NCBI GenBank assembly: GCA_031374935.1
Contig: JANMHB010000025.1
Location: forward strand, 62,001-126,000
Origin: JACMLX01 sp031374935
GTDB taxonomy: Bacteria; Gemmatimonadota; Gemmatimonadetes; Gemmatimonadales; Gemmatimonadaceae
DNA: 64,000 nucleotides
Direction: 5' to 3'
Positions 26,755 through 35,881 of this stretch are shown here, one piece after another. How positions within the stretch are numbered: the first letter of the stretch is position 1; each line of letters starts with the position of its first letter. A program made the position numbers and the translations under genes. The notes under the pieces are model-generated. The model saw only the letters and a program-made list of their open reading frames with translations. It ran no database searches and was not told the DNA's origin.

Positions 26755-27261
26755 ATGACCGGATCCCGTATTCGCGCCGCTCGGCAATTCTGCGGGCTGC
26801 TCGCCCTCGTGACGGGCGAGTTGGGTGCGCAGGGCAATTCGCCGCAGGGCGCGTCACAACCTGCGTCCGTGCTGGCCGTGGCCGATTCGGCGCTGGCCGC
26901 CATCACGCGGGGTGACATGGCCGGTTTCACCGACCTGATGGTGCCCGAAGCGGTGCTCTTCCCGACACGGACGCGCGACGGTGCCACGGTTTACCGGGTG
27001 CGGACACGTGCCGAGCAACGCACAGGGCCGATGGGTGGCGCGGTCATCGAGCGTGGCTTCCGTCCGGAGGTCCGAATCAACGGTGGCGTTGCGATGGTCT
27101 GGTATCCGTACGATCTCTACATCGACGGCGCGTGGTCGCACTGTGGCGTCGACGTGTTCACGCTCGTTCGCGCGGATGGCCGCTGGCGCATCGCGACGAT
27201 GGTCTGGAGCGCCGAGCAACCACCAGTGTGTGAGAAGCATCCGGATGGCCCGCCGCGCTGA
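26755..27261 (+). CDS. Exported NTF2/SnoaL-like protein
   Basis: A 168-residue protein with a signal peptide (residues about 1-25, ending LGAQ). The cone-shaped NTF2-like fold is suggested by ADSALAAITRGDMAGFTDLMVPEAVLF near the start and by paired strands (VAMVWYPYDLYIDGAWSHCGVDVFTLVRADGRWRIATMVWS). No catalytic residues can be assigned. These small proteins often bind ligands or act as hydratases. It is divergent from the serine hydrolase. Confidence 0.75.
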   Translation: MTGSRIRAARQFCGLLALVTGELGAQGNSPQGASQPASVLAVADSALAAITRGDMAGFTDLMVPEAVLFPTRTRDGATVYRVRTRAEQRTGPMGGAVIERGFRPEVRINGGVAMVWYPYDLYIDGAWSHCGVDVFTLVRADGRWRIATMVWSAEQPPVCEKHPDGPPR

Positions 27262-27520
27262 CGCGTACACGACGGCACCCGCTGCTCAGGTGTGTCTCTG
27301 CGGTGGAGCGTCGTCCGCGCCGTGCCGGCCATGGTGAGGCGTGGCAAACGCCATTCGGCAAGTTGCCAACCGGACCGCGTCGGAACTCATTCAGCGTCAC
27401 CCGATCGACCAGAATCACGCTCGACGCCGCGGCGGATGTGATCATGGCACTCTGGCGGTCGGTGGCGATCGAGACGCTGCGCGGCGCGGCGCGGCGGGCG
27501 TTGGCGGTACGGCGCAAGCC

Positions 27521-28495
27521 TTAACGGGTCCAGACGCCAATGATCCCGCACAGGTTCGACTGCCCCATGAGGTATTCCGCCGGCAGCCCGCCTTGTCCGT
27601 TGTAGATCTCGATTCCGGCCAGGTCGAGCACATTGACGAGTTCATCAATGCCCGCGCCACGCATCTGCGGTGCCGGGAATCCGTTGACGAAGAGCGACAG
27701 CACGCAGCCGCCGCGACCGGTGAGCTGCACGTGCCCGCGCGAGTCCGTGTTCAGGCGCACACCCGCGACCGCCTGAAACATGTCGCTGGTGCGCATCGGA
27801 TTGCGCCGCGCGATGTCATCGGCGGTGAAGATCCGTGCCCAGCCGGACTTTTTCTCGGCACGGCGCATGAACGCCTGCAGGCGCCCGGGGATGCCGTTCG
27901 CACGAACCACCACCAGGCCGAGATTCTGGCCGGCGTACTGCCGGACCACGATGCGCGCTCGGGTGGACGTGCTGTCGGTGAGGTCGGCCGTGAGGTACGT
28001 CGGGGCATATCCAACCCGTCGGACACGAACGATGTGGCGACGCGGTGGCAGGTTCCTGATTGCGAAACGACCCGCCGAATCGGTGCGGGTCTCGACGAAC
28101 GCCGTCACCACCTCGACCACCACATCACGCAACGGCGCGCCGCCCTGGTCGACCACGTTGCCCAGCAGCGTGCGTGGTTCTGCGCGATCGGCAATCACGT
28201 CCAGCGTGACGGCGGACGTCGTGTCATTCGTGACGTTCGCTTCGAGCGATCCGAGCAGGTTGCCGTTCCTGGTGAACTGCACCGTGATTCGTCCGGTTGG
28301 CACGGGCGTAAGCACGAAACTTCCATCGACGTCGGAGATCGTCTTCACGTTGCTGTGCGAGACGGTCACTTGGCTCAGCGGCCGGCCGGTGGAGTCACGC
28401 ACCACGCCGCGCAGCGCTGGCACGGGGATGTCCTGCGCGCGCAGTGGCGCAGCGAGCAGGGCGAGCAGTCCAACGATGGCGAGGGCAGGTCGCAT
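27521..28495 (-). CDS. Exported double carboxypeptidase-regulatory protein with a TonB-plug-like end
   Basis: A 324-residue protein from the ATG at 28493-28495 with a signal peptide (ending LRAQ). Two CarboxypepD-regulatory domains follow (about residues 25-105, GVVRDSTGRPLSQVTVSH...; and 105-190, GNVVDQGGAPLRDVVVEV...TDSAGRFAIRNLPPRRH). A plug-like end comes next (MRTSDMFQAVAGVRLNTDSRGHVQLTGRGGCVLSLFVNGFP). No beta-barrel follows: the protein stops where the barrel of a TonB receptor would begin. Either it is a plug-only signalling protein or an old truncation. The stop is clean and codon use looks normal. Confidence 0.8.
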   Translation of the reverse strand: MRPALAIVGLLALLAAPLRAQDIPVPALRGVVRDSTGRPLSQVTVSHSNVKTISDVDGSFVLTPVPTGRITVQFTRNGNLLGSLEANVTNDTTSAVTLDVIADRAEPRTLLGNVVDQGGAPLRDVVVEVVTAFVETRTDSAGRFAIRNLPPRRHIVRVRRVGYAPTYLTADLTDSTSTRARIVVRQYAGQNLGLVVVRANGIPGRLQAFMRRAEKKSGWARIFTADDIARRNPMRTSDMFQAVAGVRLNTDSRGHVQLTGRGGCVLSLFVNGFPAPQMRGAGIDELVNVLDLAGIEIYNGQGGLPAEYLMGQSNLCGIIGVWTR

Positions 28496-28695
28496 GGGGG
28501 GCTCAGGGCGAAGGAGACTCAGCATGATACCGGCTGATGCGGGATGAGATCCGCCGATAGAAGCGCATCGCGGCTTGCGTTAGCTTCCCCTGTGCGGGTG
28601 GCCGCTCGACGGAAGGTATCAACCGCGTCCTCGATGCGAGGCGGGAGCCGTCAATCCGTGACCGTGATTCAGCGGACAGCCTGAGGGAGCCGAGC

Positions 28696-28968
28696 ATGTC
28701 GATGGCATTTCTGCGGGACGATGCGGAAGGGGAGATGCCCCGCCGCTTCTATGACTTGCCGGATCGCGATGACCCGGACTATGACCGGGCGGCGACCAAG
28801 GCGCTGCTCGAGGCGACGCGCGTCGACGAGACGCAGCTGGCCGAGCGCGCCACTGGCTACTACTGGGGAGAGCCGTGCCTGCGTCCGTACGCAGAGGCGA
28901 TCCGGCTGGAGGCGGAGGCGGCGGGCGACGAACGCCTCGAGCAACTGGCGCGCCGGTTTCAGCGGTAA
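28696..28968 (+). CDS. Small acidic protein of unknown function
   Basis: A 90-residue protein with a plausible ribosome-binding site (GAGGGAG) before ATG 28696; a second ATG follows two codons later. It is rich in Asp, Glu, Arg and Ala. Predicted helices follow an acidic N-terminal stretch (FYDLPDRDDPDYDRAATKALLEATR), and the protein ends in an amphipathic helix. No signal peptide or known motif is seen. It is probably a cytoplasmic conserved hypothetical protein. Confidence 0.55.
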   Translation: MSMAFLRDDAEGEMPRRFYDLPDRDDPDYDRAATKALLEATRVDETQLAERATGYYWGEPCLRPYAEAIRLEAEAAGDERLEQLARRFQR

Positions 28969-29063
28969 CGCCGCCGGTACCCGGCGGACCCAGCGTGCGC
29001 GCTCGTGCCTGAGGGTCAGTTGCTCTGGCGTGCCGTTCTCACTTCGCTTTCCACGACGAGCCG

Positions 29064-29669
29064 ATGCATCACACCGTTGGCATTTTCCTGTTCGACGACG
29101 TGGAAGTGCTGGACTTTGCGGGGCCGTTTGAAGTGTTCTCGCGGACGCGACTCACGCCCGGGCTGGCGTCGCGGCGGAGCGACGACGACGCGCCCTTCCG
29201 GGTGTTCACCGTCGCCGAGCACGGGGCGCCGATCACTGCCACCGGCGGTTTGGTCGTCACGCCGACGCATGACTTCTCGACTGCGCCGGCGATCGATCTG
29301 CTCGTCGTTCCCGGCGGATGGGGCACTCGGCCGTTGCTGCAGCACGGTCCCGTGCTCGACTGGATTCGCTCGACCGCCACTCGCGCTCGGCTGGTGACAT
29401 CGGTGTGCTCCGGCGCGTTGCTGCTGGCGGAGGCGGGATTGCTGGCGGGGAAGCGCGCCACCACACACTGGGGTGCACTCGACAGGCTCCGGGAGATCGA
29501 TGCCAGCATCGCCGTGATGCGTGACGCGCGCGTTGTGCACGATGGCGTGATCACGTCGGCCGGGATCTCTGCCGGGATCGACATGGCGCTCGAGGTGGTG
29601 GAGGCGCTGTATGGGGCGAGCGTGGCAGATGACACGGCGCACTACATGGAGTATCGTCGTGTCGCGTAG
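29064..29669 (+). CDS. DJ-1/PfpI-family protein (isonitrile-hydratase-like)
   Basis: A 201-residue alpha/beta protein of the class I glutamine amidotransferase-like fold. The nucleophile elbow is SVCSGALLLAEAGLL (Cys115). Asp17 in VEVLDFAGPFEVF and the TTHWGAL segment match the isonitrile hydratase / AraC-type N-domain branch of the family. It has no DNA-binding domain. The true substrate is unknown; in this family the name often reflects only fold similarity. The start has no strong ribosome-binding site. Confidence 0.88.
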   Translation: MHHTVGIFLFDDVEVLDFAGPFEVFSRTRLTPGLASRRSDDDAPFRVFTVAEHGAPITATGGLVVTPTHDFSTAPAIDLLVVPGGWGTRPLLQHGPVLDWIRSTATRARLVTSVCSGALLLAEAGLLAGKRATTHWGALDRLREIDASIAVMRDARVVHDGVITSAGISAGIDMALEVVEALYGASVADDTAHYMEYRRVA

Positions 29670-29782
29670 CGCATCACCTGCTCGCGGCGCGGCCGCGGTC
29701 TTGCCGACTGAGACGATCGGGTGTTCGTCCACCCACGGCTCGTTGTGCGCTCCGGTGTCTCACTTCGCGTGCCCGAACTCTC

Positions 29783-30337
29783 ATGCCTGCTGCCAGCCCC
29801 GCGATTCCGATCGCCCGCAACCTGGCTGAATACGCCGGAATCATCTTCTGCTGGGGCGCGCTGCTCGCGCTCTGGTCCAGCGGACGCATGACTGCCGGGA
29901 CGATGAACGTCATCATCGTGCTCGTCTGCTGGTGCAAGACCGGCCTGTTCGGTGTCGAGAACCTGCGGCAGCTGTTTGCCGCCGCGCGAACGAACCAGCC
30001 GCACCATCGTTTCATGCTGCTGATGGGCGTGAACATGTCCCAGATGATTCTCGCCTTCGCCTTCGATTTTCACCTGTTGCATTCCGTCAATCGAGCCAGT
30101 TTCGCCGGCATTCCGACGGCTGGCTCGCAGGCGGAGGTCCTGTTCGACTTCGTGTATCTGAGCACGCTCAATTTCTCGTTCTTCGGCTACAGCGACATTC
30201 TGCCGCAGACGATTCCGGCCAAGCTCGTCAACCTGACCGAGATCGCGCTGGCCTTCGTCACGGTGATCTTCATGCTCTCCGACTTCATCAGCCTGAAGGA
30301 GTCGCTCCGTGCGGGGAACCACAACGAGCAGCCGTAG
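29783..30337 (+). CDS. Membrane protein with an ion-channel-like, altered pore motif
   Basis: A 184-residue protein with about four hydrophobic segments (roughly residues 14-31, 40-57, 78-98 and 148-166). Before the last helix it carries STLNFSFFGYSDI (127-139), which lines up with the T-x-x-T-x-G-Y-G-D filter of K+ channels but has Phe-Gly-Tyr-Ser-Asp instead of Gly-Tyr-Gly-Asp. The layout of pore loop followed by a helix fits Ion_trans_2. Whether it conducts ions, and which, cannot be said. It has no soluble regulatory domain. Confidence 0.6.
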   Translation: MPAASPAIPIARNLAEYAGIIFCWGALLALWSSGRMTAGTMNVIIVLVCWCKTGLFGVENLRQLFAAARTNQPHHRFMLLMGVNMSQMILAFAFDFHLLHSVNRASFAGIPTAGSQAEVLFDFVYLSTLNFSFFGYSDILPQTIPAKLVNLTEIALAFVTVIFMLSDFISLKESLRAGNHNEQP

Positions 30338-30384
30338 CGTCGGCGGTGCGCGCATCCCCGGGGGGCGCAGGTGGCATGTGCCGC

Positions 30385-31824
30385 TTACTGCGGGTCTTTC
30401 ACCACCGGCAGCACATACGTCTTGCTCAGCGACGCCTGATACTCCGCGTACAGCAGCTTGAGGCCGTCGAACTCCTGCTTCACCGCGGCGCGAAAGGCTG
30501 GCTTTGACGCGAAGTCGTAGAGCAGGGCAGCCATGGCCTGCGCATCGACCATGAATCCTGCGTGACCCACCGGGCCGAGCGCATCCGCCAGCATCTCGTA
30601 GGTGTGGAAGCCGCCATTCGACGTCCAGGCGCTGATGCCGACGCCGGGAATGGCACTCGAGACGCTGCCGGTTTCCTCCCACCCCTGCGGCTTGCCCGGT
30701 TCGGCCTGCACCTTGCCACCACCGTAGCGCTTCACGTGTGCAAATGCCGCCTCGTTGAGCGTCCCGAGCGAAATCCCGTCGCGCATCGAGCCATAGGTCT
30801 CGATCTTCACCTTCGTTCCCGTCGCCAGCGCGGCGGCGCGTGCGGCGTCATCGACCAGCTGGCGGATCTGCTCCAGATACACCGCATCCGGATAGCGGAT
30901 GTAGAAATCCGCGACTGCGCGATCCGGGACGACGTTCGGTGCCTTCCCGCCTTCCGTGATGATCCCCTGAATGCGCGTCTCGGGACGGAACGTGCCTCGG
31001 AGGGCATCGATGTTGTCGAACAGATGCCGCACGGCGGTGAGCGCATTCCGACCATCCCACGGGAACAACTGGTGCGCGGGTGCGCCCGAGAAGGTGAACT
31101 TGACGCCGTCGATGTTCAGGCAGCAGCTGCCGAAGCCCGGCGCTGCGCGCTGCGACGCAACGCTCGAGTGGCTGCGCACCGCGATATCGAGCCCGTTGAA
31201 CACGCCCTTCTCGTGCATGACGGTCTTCACTGGCGGCGGCATCATTTCCTCCGCCGGGGCGCCGATCACGACCACACTGCCTGGCGTCTTCGAGGCGATC
31301 AGCCACTCGGCAATCGCCTGCGCCGCCGCCAGGCCCACCGGGCCCTGGGTCGAGTGCTGATCGCCGTGGAAATCACCATTGGTTCCGCGCAGCGCATCGT
31401 ACTCGACGACAATGCCAAGCGTCGGACCACCGGTGGTCTTGCGATGCCGAGCCACGAACGCGGTCGGAAATCCTCCTGAACCCATCGCTACGTCGAAGTC
31501 GTGTGCCGTGAGCCAGTCGGTGATGATCTTCACCGACCGGACTTCCTGGAATCCGACCTCCGGGTGATTGGTGATGTCATCTGCCATCGCCATCAGTTCG
31601 GTATCCATCAACGCCTTGGCACGCGCGGCGATCCGATCGCGCACCGCATCAGTGGCGGAGAGGCGCGTCGCCCATCCTGCGACATCCACGGTGCGCTGCA
31701 GCGCGGCGAGTTTCTGCAGCACCTCACGTGCCGCTTCGCGCTCGGTGGGCGTGTCCTGCGCGATGAGTGACAGACTCGAGGCGGCGGTCGCTGCGACCAG
31801 CGTGAACGTGCGAACGAGGCGCAT
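30385..31824 (-). CDS. Exported M20-family amidohydrolase (AbgB-like)
   Basis: A 479-residue protein from the ATG at 31822-31824, giving a signal peptide (ending LIAQ). It shows the M20 catalytic pattern: IVVEYDAL, GDQHSTQGPVG (metal-binding His region), GAPAEEM (catalytic Glu-Glu) and SFxxAH-like SGAPAHQLFPWDGRNAL at the dimerisation domain. It most resembles aminobenzoyl-glutamate hydrolase subunit B, which cleaves amide bonds of acylated amino acids. The upstream open frame to 32094 crosses the TPP riboswitch on the other strand and is not coding. Confidence 0.88.
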   Translation of the reverse strand: MRLVRTFTLVAATAASSLSLIAQDTPTEREAAREVLQKLAALQRTVDVAGWATRLSATDAVRDRIAARAKALMDTELMAMADDITNHPEVGFQEVRSVKIITDWLTAHDFDVAMGSGGFPTAFVARHRKTTGGPTLGIVVEYDALRGTNGDFHGDQHSTQGPVGLAAAQAIAEWLIASKTPGSVVVIGAPAEEMMPPPVKTVMHEKGVFNGLDIAVRSHSSVASQRAAPGFGSCCLNIDGVKFTFSGAPAHQLFPWDGRNALTAVRHLFDNIDALRGTFRPETRIQGIITEGGKAPNVVPDRAVADFYIRYPDAVYLEQIRQLVDDAARAAALATGTKVKIETYGSMRDGISLGTLNEAAFAHVKRYGGGKVQAEPGKPQGWEETGSVSSAIPGVGISAWTSNGGFHTYEMLADALGPVGHAGFMVDAQAMAALLYDFASKPAFRAAVKQEFDGLKLLYAEYQASLSKTYVLPVVKDPQ

Positions 31825-32000
31825 GACAGTGGTGGTGACGAGGCGGAAACGGCGGGGCAGCGGGAAGGGTGCGTGACGGTCTGGCTCGGCGCAAGAGTGG
31901 TCGATGGCGGTGGCCGGCCGGGCAGTGCCGCGCTTCACCGACGCCGCGCACGCGCCGCGCGCTACCCGTGTGAGCGTCGGTGAGGTTAGCTTCCATGCAC

Positions 32001-32088
32001 ATAGACCGGGGTGCCCCGCGCCGCTTCTGGCGCGACGGCTGAGAGAGTCCCGCCGAACCTGATCCGGATCATACCGGCGTAGGGAGTC
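32001..32088 (+). ncRNA. TPP (THI-box) riboswitch
   Basis: The sequence fits the thiamin pyrophosphate aptamer in order. GGGGTGCCCC (32008-32017) is followed by a GCGCC/GGCGC hairpin, the invariant CTGAGA (32039-32044), CCTGATC (32058-32064) and the pairing CCGG-ATCATA-CCGG. The conserved GCGTAGGGA (32077-32085) ends the set. The last element also supplies the ribosome-binding site AGGGAG seven bases before the ATG at 32093, so ligand binding would hide it. It controls the TonB receptor that follows, marking this as a thiamin-related uptake gene. Confidence 0.93.
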
Positions 32089-32092
32089 ATGC

Positions 32093-34168
32093 ATGTATCG
32101 TCACGCTGCCGCGGCCGTTGCCGCGTTCGTGCACTTCGTCGGCGCTGCCGACGCGCAAGTGCCCACCGACACCACCCGCCGCGACAGTCTCGCGCGTGCC
32201 GGATTGCTCGAAGGGGTCATCGTTCGCGCGGTGCGCGCGGGTGGATCTGCACCCATCGCACACACCATCGTCCCCGCGCGGGCCATCGAACGACGGAACA
32301 TCGCGCAGGATGTGCCGCTGATGCTGCAGGGGACCGCGCCGTCACTCACGGCGCACTCGGAGTCCGGCACCAGTTTCGGTTACTCGTACCTCCGGCTGCG
32401 CGGCATGGATCAATCGCGCATCAACCTCTCGATCGACGGCATTCCGCTCAACGATCCGGAAGATCAGGTGTTCTACTTCGCCAACTTCGCCGATCTGTCG
32501 TCGAGCATGCAGTCGGTGCAGGTGCAGCGCGGCGTCGGGACGACGGGCACGGGCTCGGCAAGTTTTGCGGGCTCGGTAAATTTCGAGACGAAGCCGGTGT
32601 TCGGCATGCCACGACGGTCTGCCGCCGAGCTGCAGGTGGGGTCGTATGGCGCGCGACGCGTGATGCTCGAGGCGAGCAGCGGTGTATTGCCGCATGGCTT
32701 TGCGTCGTCGGTACGACTGTCGGCGGTTCGAAGCAACAGCTTCCGCCGCAACGCCGGGGTCGAGGGGCTCTCGGGCCTGGCGCAGGTGGCGTGGCTGGGT
32801 TCGCGCGATGTGGTGAAACTGATGGCCCTCGCTGGCCGGCTGCGTGATACACTCTCGTACCTGGCGGTGCCGCTGCCGGATTTGCAGCGCGATCGACGGA
32901 TCAACCCCCTCACGCCCGAAGAGCAGGATCGCTTCAGCCAGCAGCTGGTTGCGTTGTCGCACACGCGTCAGCTGTCGACGAATGTGCAGTACGCGTCCAC
33001 GCTGTACCGGATTGCCGCTCGCGGCAACTACGACGTGCGGTTCGACAGCACGACCATCGGCAACTACGGCCTCGACTTCGGCTGGTACGGCCTGACCAGT
33101 GCCGTGACACTCGAACGCCGCGGACTGTGCGCCAGCGTCGGATTGAACGCGAACACCTATGCACGCGATCACTTCTCCGCGGTTTATCCCGATCTGCGCG
33201 CGCTGACGTACAGCAACACCGGACACAAGCGCGACGTGAGTGCGTTTTCCAAGCTGTCAGTGGTGCGCGGCCCGCTGACCTGGTTCGGCGACCTGCAAGT
33301 CCGGCGCGCGATGTTCCGCTACACCCCCGATGCCGCGGCCGGATTTGCCGGAGACGAACCGACGATCGCGTGGACGTTCGTCAATCCGAAGGTCGGTGTC
33401 ACCTATGCCCTGACATCGAAGGCGGACCTGTTCGCGTCGGTGGGCCGCACCACACGCGAACCCGCTCGAAGCGACATCTTCGCGGGCAATGACGACGTGT
33501 CGAACGCCGTGCTCGCTGACCTGGGCGGACTGCGCCGCGTCCGGCCGGAGCGCGTGACGGGGAGTGAAGTGGGTATGCGCCTTCGTGGGTCGTCGACGCA
33601 GCTGGAGGTGAACCTGTTTCGCATGGACTTTCGCAACGAGATCGCGCGGATCGGAGCGTTGTCACCACTGGGCGTCGAGTTGCGAAGCAACGTCGGTTCC
33701 AGTGTGCGTCAAGGTGTCGAGTTCGAGCTGCGAAGCATGCCGCACACGTCGCTGGTGCTGACCACCTTGGGTTCACTGAGCCACAACCGGATCCGCCAGT
33801 TCGTGGATTCGACGGGTGGTGCCCCGATCGTGCGGCGCGCCGTGCCGCCGTTGCTCTCGCCCGCCTTCACCGGCACGCAGCGAATCGACTGGCGTGCGAC
33901 GCGCCGCATCGACATGGGCGTCGAAGTCCGCTATCAGGGCGAGAGCTTCCTGCGCAACGACGGCGATCGGCGGCTCACCCTGCCGGAGTTCTGGATGGTC
34001 GACGCCCTGCTGCGAGTGCCGCTGGGGGCCAATGACATCAGCCTGCGCGCGACCAACCTGGCCAACTCCACCCGCTTCGGGAGCGGCTACGCCGTGGATG
34101 GAGTCCCGAACTTTTTCATCCTGCCGCCGCGGTCACTCTTCGTGACGGTCCGGTTGGCGACGCGCTAG
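32093..34168 (+). CDS. TonB-dependent receptor under TPP control (probable thiamin uptake)
   Basis: A 691-residue outer-membrane protein with a signal peptide (ending ADAQ) and a plug domain. The plug shows LRLRGMDQSRINLSIDGIPLNDPEDQVFY, then VQRGVGTTGTGSASFAGSVNFET. The barrel runs to ... LFVTVRLATR. The plug wording matches FecA-like receptors. Family knowledge plus the TPP riboswitch immediately upstream makes thiamin or a thiamin precursor the likely cargo. No inner-membrane thiamin transporter gene is next to it. An out-of-frame ATG at 32089 lies just before the true start. Confidence 0.92.
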   Translation: MYRHAAAAVAAFVHFVGAADAQVPTDTTRRDSLARAGLLEGVIVRAVRAGGSAPIAHTIVPARAIERRNIAQDVPLMLQGTAPSLTAHSESGTSFGYSYLRLRGMDQSRINLSIDGIPLNDPEDQVFYFANFADLSSSMQSVQVQRGVGTTGTGSASFAGSVNFETKPVFGMPRRSAAELQVGSYGARRVMLEASSGVLPHGFASSVRLSAVRSNSFRRNAGVEGLSGLAQVAWLGSRDVVKLMALAGRLRDTLSYLAVPLPDLQRDRRINPLTPEEQDRFSQQLVALSHTRQLSTNVQYASTLYRIAARGNYDVRFDSTTIGNYGLDFGWYGLTSAVTLERRGLCASVGLNANTYARDHFSAVYPDLRALTYSNTGHKRDVSAFSKLSVVRGPLTWFGDLQVRRAMFRYTPDAAAGFAGDEPTIAWTFVNPKVGVTYALTSKADLFASVGRTTREPARSDIFAGNDDVSNAVLADLGGLRRVRPERVTGSEVGMRLRGSSTQLEVNLFRMDFRNEIARIGALSPLGVELRSNVGSSVRQGVEFELRSMPHTSLVLTTLGSLSHNRIRQFVDSTGGAPIVRRAVPPLLSPAFTGTQRIDWRATRRIDMGVEVRYQGESFLRNDGDRRLTLPEFWMVDALLRVPLGANDISLRATNLANSTRFGSGYAVDGVPNFFILPPRSLFVTVRLATR

Positions 34169-34329
34169 GCAGCGGACACTCGCGCAGCCCGTGGCGCGAG
34201 GCCGGGCGCCACTGCGGCCTGGAACAGAGTGGGCGCCTGGACCGGCCGTGGTGGTGGCGGCGGCCGCTGACGATATTTCCACCGTGGCGCCAGTCGCGCG
34301 TGGCGCACCCCCAAAATCATCGTTGAGTC

Positions 34330-35853
34330 ATGCCGACCATCTCCCAGTCCGACTTCATCCAGTCCATCGCGGACGCGCTGCAGCATATCTCGTACTTCCA
34401 CCCGCTGGACTACATCCAGGCGCTGGCCGATGCCTACGAGCGTGAGCAGAGCCCGGCCGCGAAGGATGCCATTGCGCAGATCCTCACCAATTCGCGGATG
34501 TGCGCCGAGGGACACCGCCCGATCTGTCAGGATACTGGCATCGTGGTCGTGTTCCTGAAGGTCGGCATGAACGTGCGCTGGGACGCGACGATGTCGGTGC
34601 AGGACATGGTCAACGAAGGGGTGCGTCGGGCGTACCTGCTGCCAGAGAATGTGTTGCGCGCGTCGATCGTCGCCGACCCCGCCTTCTCGCGCAAGAACAC
34701 GCGCGACAACACGCCGGCCGTCGTGCACTGTGAGATAGTACAGGGCGATACGGTCGACGTGCGCATCGCCGCCAAAGGCGGGGGATCGGAGAACAAGTCG
34801 AAGTTCGCCATGCTGAACCCGAACGACTCGATCGTGGACTGGGTGATGAAGACGGTGCCGACCATGGGCGCTGGCTGGTGCCCGCCCGGGATGCTCGGCA
34901 TCGGCATCGGTGGCACAGCCGAGAAGGCGATGCTGATGGCGAAGGAGTCGTTGATGGAACACATCGACATGGCCCAGCTCAAGCGGCGTGGCCCGCAGAA
35001 CAAGATCGAGGAACTCCGTATCGAACTCTGCGACAAGGTCAACGCCCTCGGCATCGGTGCGCAGGGACTGGGCGGCCTGTCCACGGTGCTGGACGTGAAG
35101 ATTTTCGACTTCCCGACGCATGCCGCGTCGAAACCGATCGCGATGATCCCGAACTGCGCCGCAACGCGCCACGCGCATTTCACGCTCGACGGCTCTGGCG
35201 TCGCGGCACTCCCGATTCCAAAGCTGTCGGACTGGCCGAACGTCACCTGGCAGCCGGACGTGAATGCGAAGCGTGTCGATCTCGACACGCTCACGCCGGT
35301 TGTGGTCGCCAGCTGGATGGCGGGCGATCGACTGCTGCTGCATGGCAAGCTGCTCACCGGCCGCGATGCGGCGCACAAGCGGATCGCGGACCTGTTTGCA
35401 AGCGGGGAAGGGCTGCCCGCGAACGTGGACTTCCGCAACCGCGTGATCTATTACGTGGGGCCGGTTGATCCGGTGCGCGACGAAGCGGTGGGTCCGGCCG
35501 GACCGACGACTGCGACACGCATGGACAAGTTCACCGAGATGATGCTCGAGCGGACCGGGCTGATTGCGATGATCGGCAAGGCGGAACGCGGGCCGGCCGG
35601 ATTGGACGCGATCCGCAAGCACAAGGCCGCCTATCTGATGGCGGTGGGTGGTGCGGCCTATCTGGTCTCGAAGGCGATTCGGTCCTCGCGCGTGGTGGCA
35701 TTCGCCGATCTCGGCATGGAGGCGATCTACGAGTTCGAGGTCGAGGACATGCCGGTCACCGTGGCCGTGGACGCAGCGGGCAGCAACGTGCACGAGACCG
35801 GCCCGCGCGAATGGGCCGAGAAGATCCGCCAGCTGCCCGTGCTGGCTGGCTGA
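34330..35853 (+). CDS. Class I (iron-sulfur) fumarate hydratase
   Basis: A 507-residue single-chain class I fumarase in which the alpha and beta halves are joined. Iron-sulfur ligands fit Cys66 (ICQDTG), Cys184 (GWCPPG) and Cys276 (PNCAATRH). The N-terminal half shows NTRDNTPA and GGGSENKS; the C-terminal half shows GRDAAHKRIADL and YVGPVDP. It converts fumarate to malate in the citric acid cycle, in the cytoplasm, and is oxygen-sensitive in known members. It sits alone between the TonB receptor and an amidase on the other strand. Confidence 0.95.
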   Translation: MPTISQSDFIQSIADALQHISYFHPLDYIQALADAYEREQSPAAKDAIAQILTNSRMCAEGHRPICQDTGIVVVFLKVGMNVRWDATMSVQDMVNEGVRRAYLLPENVLRASIVADPAFSRKNTRDNTPAVVHCEIVQGDTVDVRIAAKGGGSENKSKFAMLNPNDSIVDWVMKTVPTMGAGWCPPGMLGIGIGGTAEKAMLMAKESLMEHIDMAQLKRRGPQNKIEELRIELCDKVNALGIGAQGLGGLSTVLDVKIFDFPTHAASKPIAMIPNCAATRHAHFTLDGSGVAALPIPKLSDWPNVTWQPDVNAKRVDLDTLTPVVVASWMAGDRLLLHGKLLTGRDAAHKRIADLFASGEGLPANVDFRNRVIYYVGPVDPVRDEAVGPAGPTTATRMDKFTEMMLERTGLIAMIGKAERGPAGLDAIRKHKAAYLMAVGGAAYLVSKAIRSSRVVAFADLGMEAIYEFEVEDMPVTVAVDAAGSNVHETGPREWAEKIRQLPVLAG

Positions 35854-35881
35854 GATCGGAGCCGCTCTGCGACTTCGCCGC

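Noticed and set aside
27303..27524. A 73-codon plus-strand frame with a helix-like end
   Set aside because: No ribosome-binding site or recognisable family; it touches the end of the opposite-strand gene. It could be real but is not supported.
31825..32094. N-terminal extension of the M20 hydrolase
   Set aside because: It would be coded antisense to the TPP riboswitch and would hide a good signal peptide starting at 31824.
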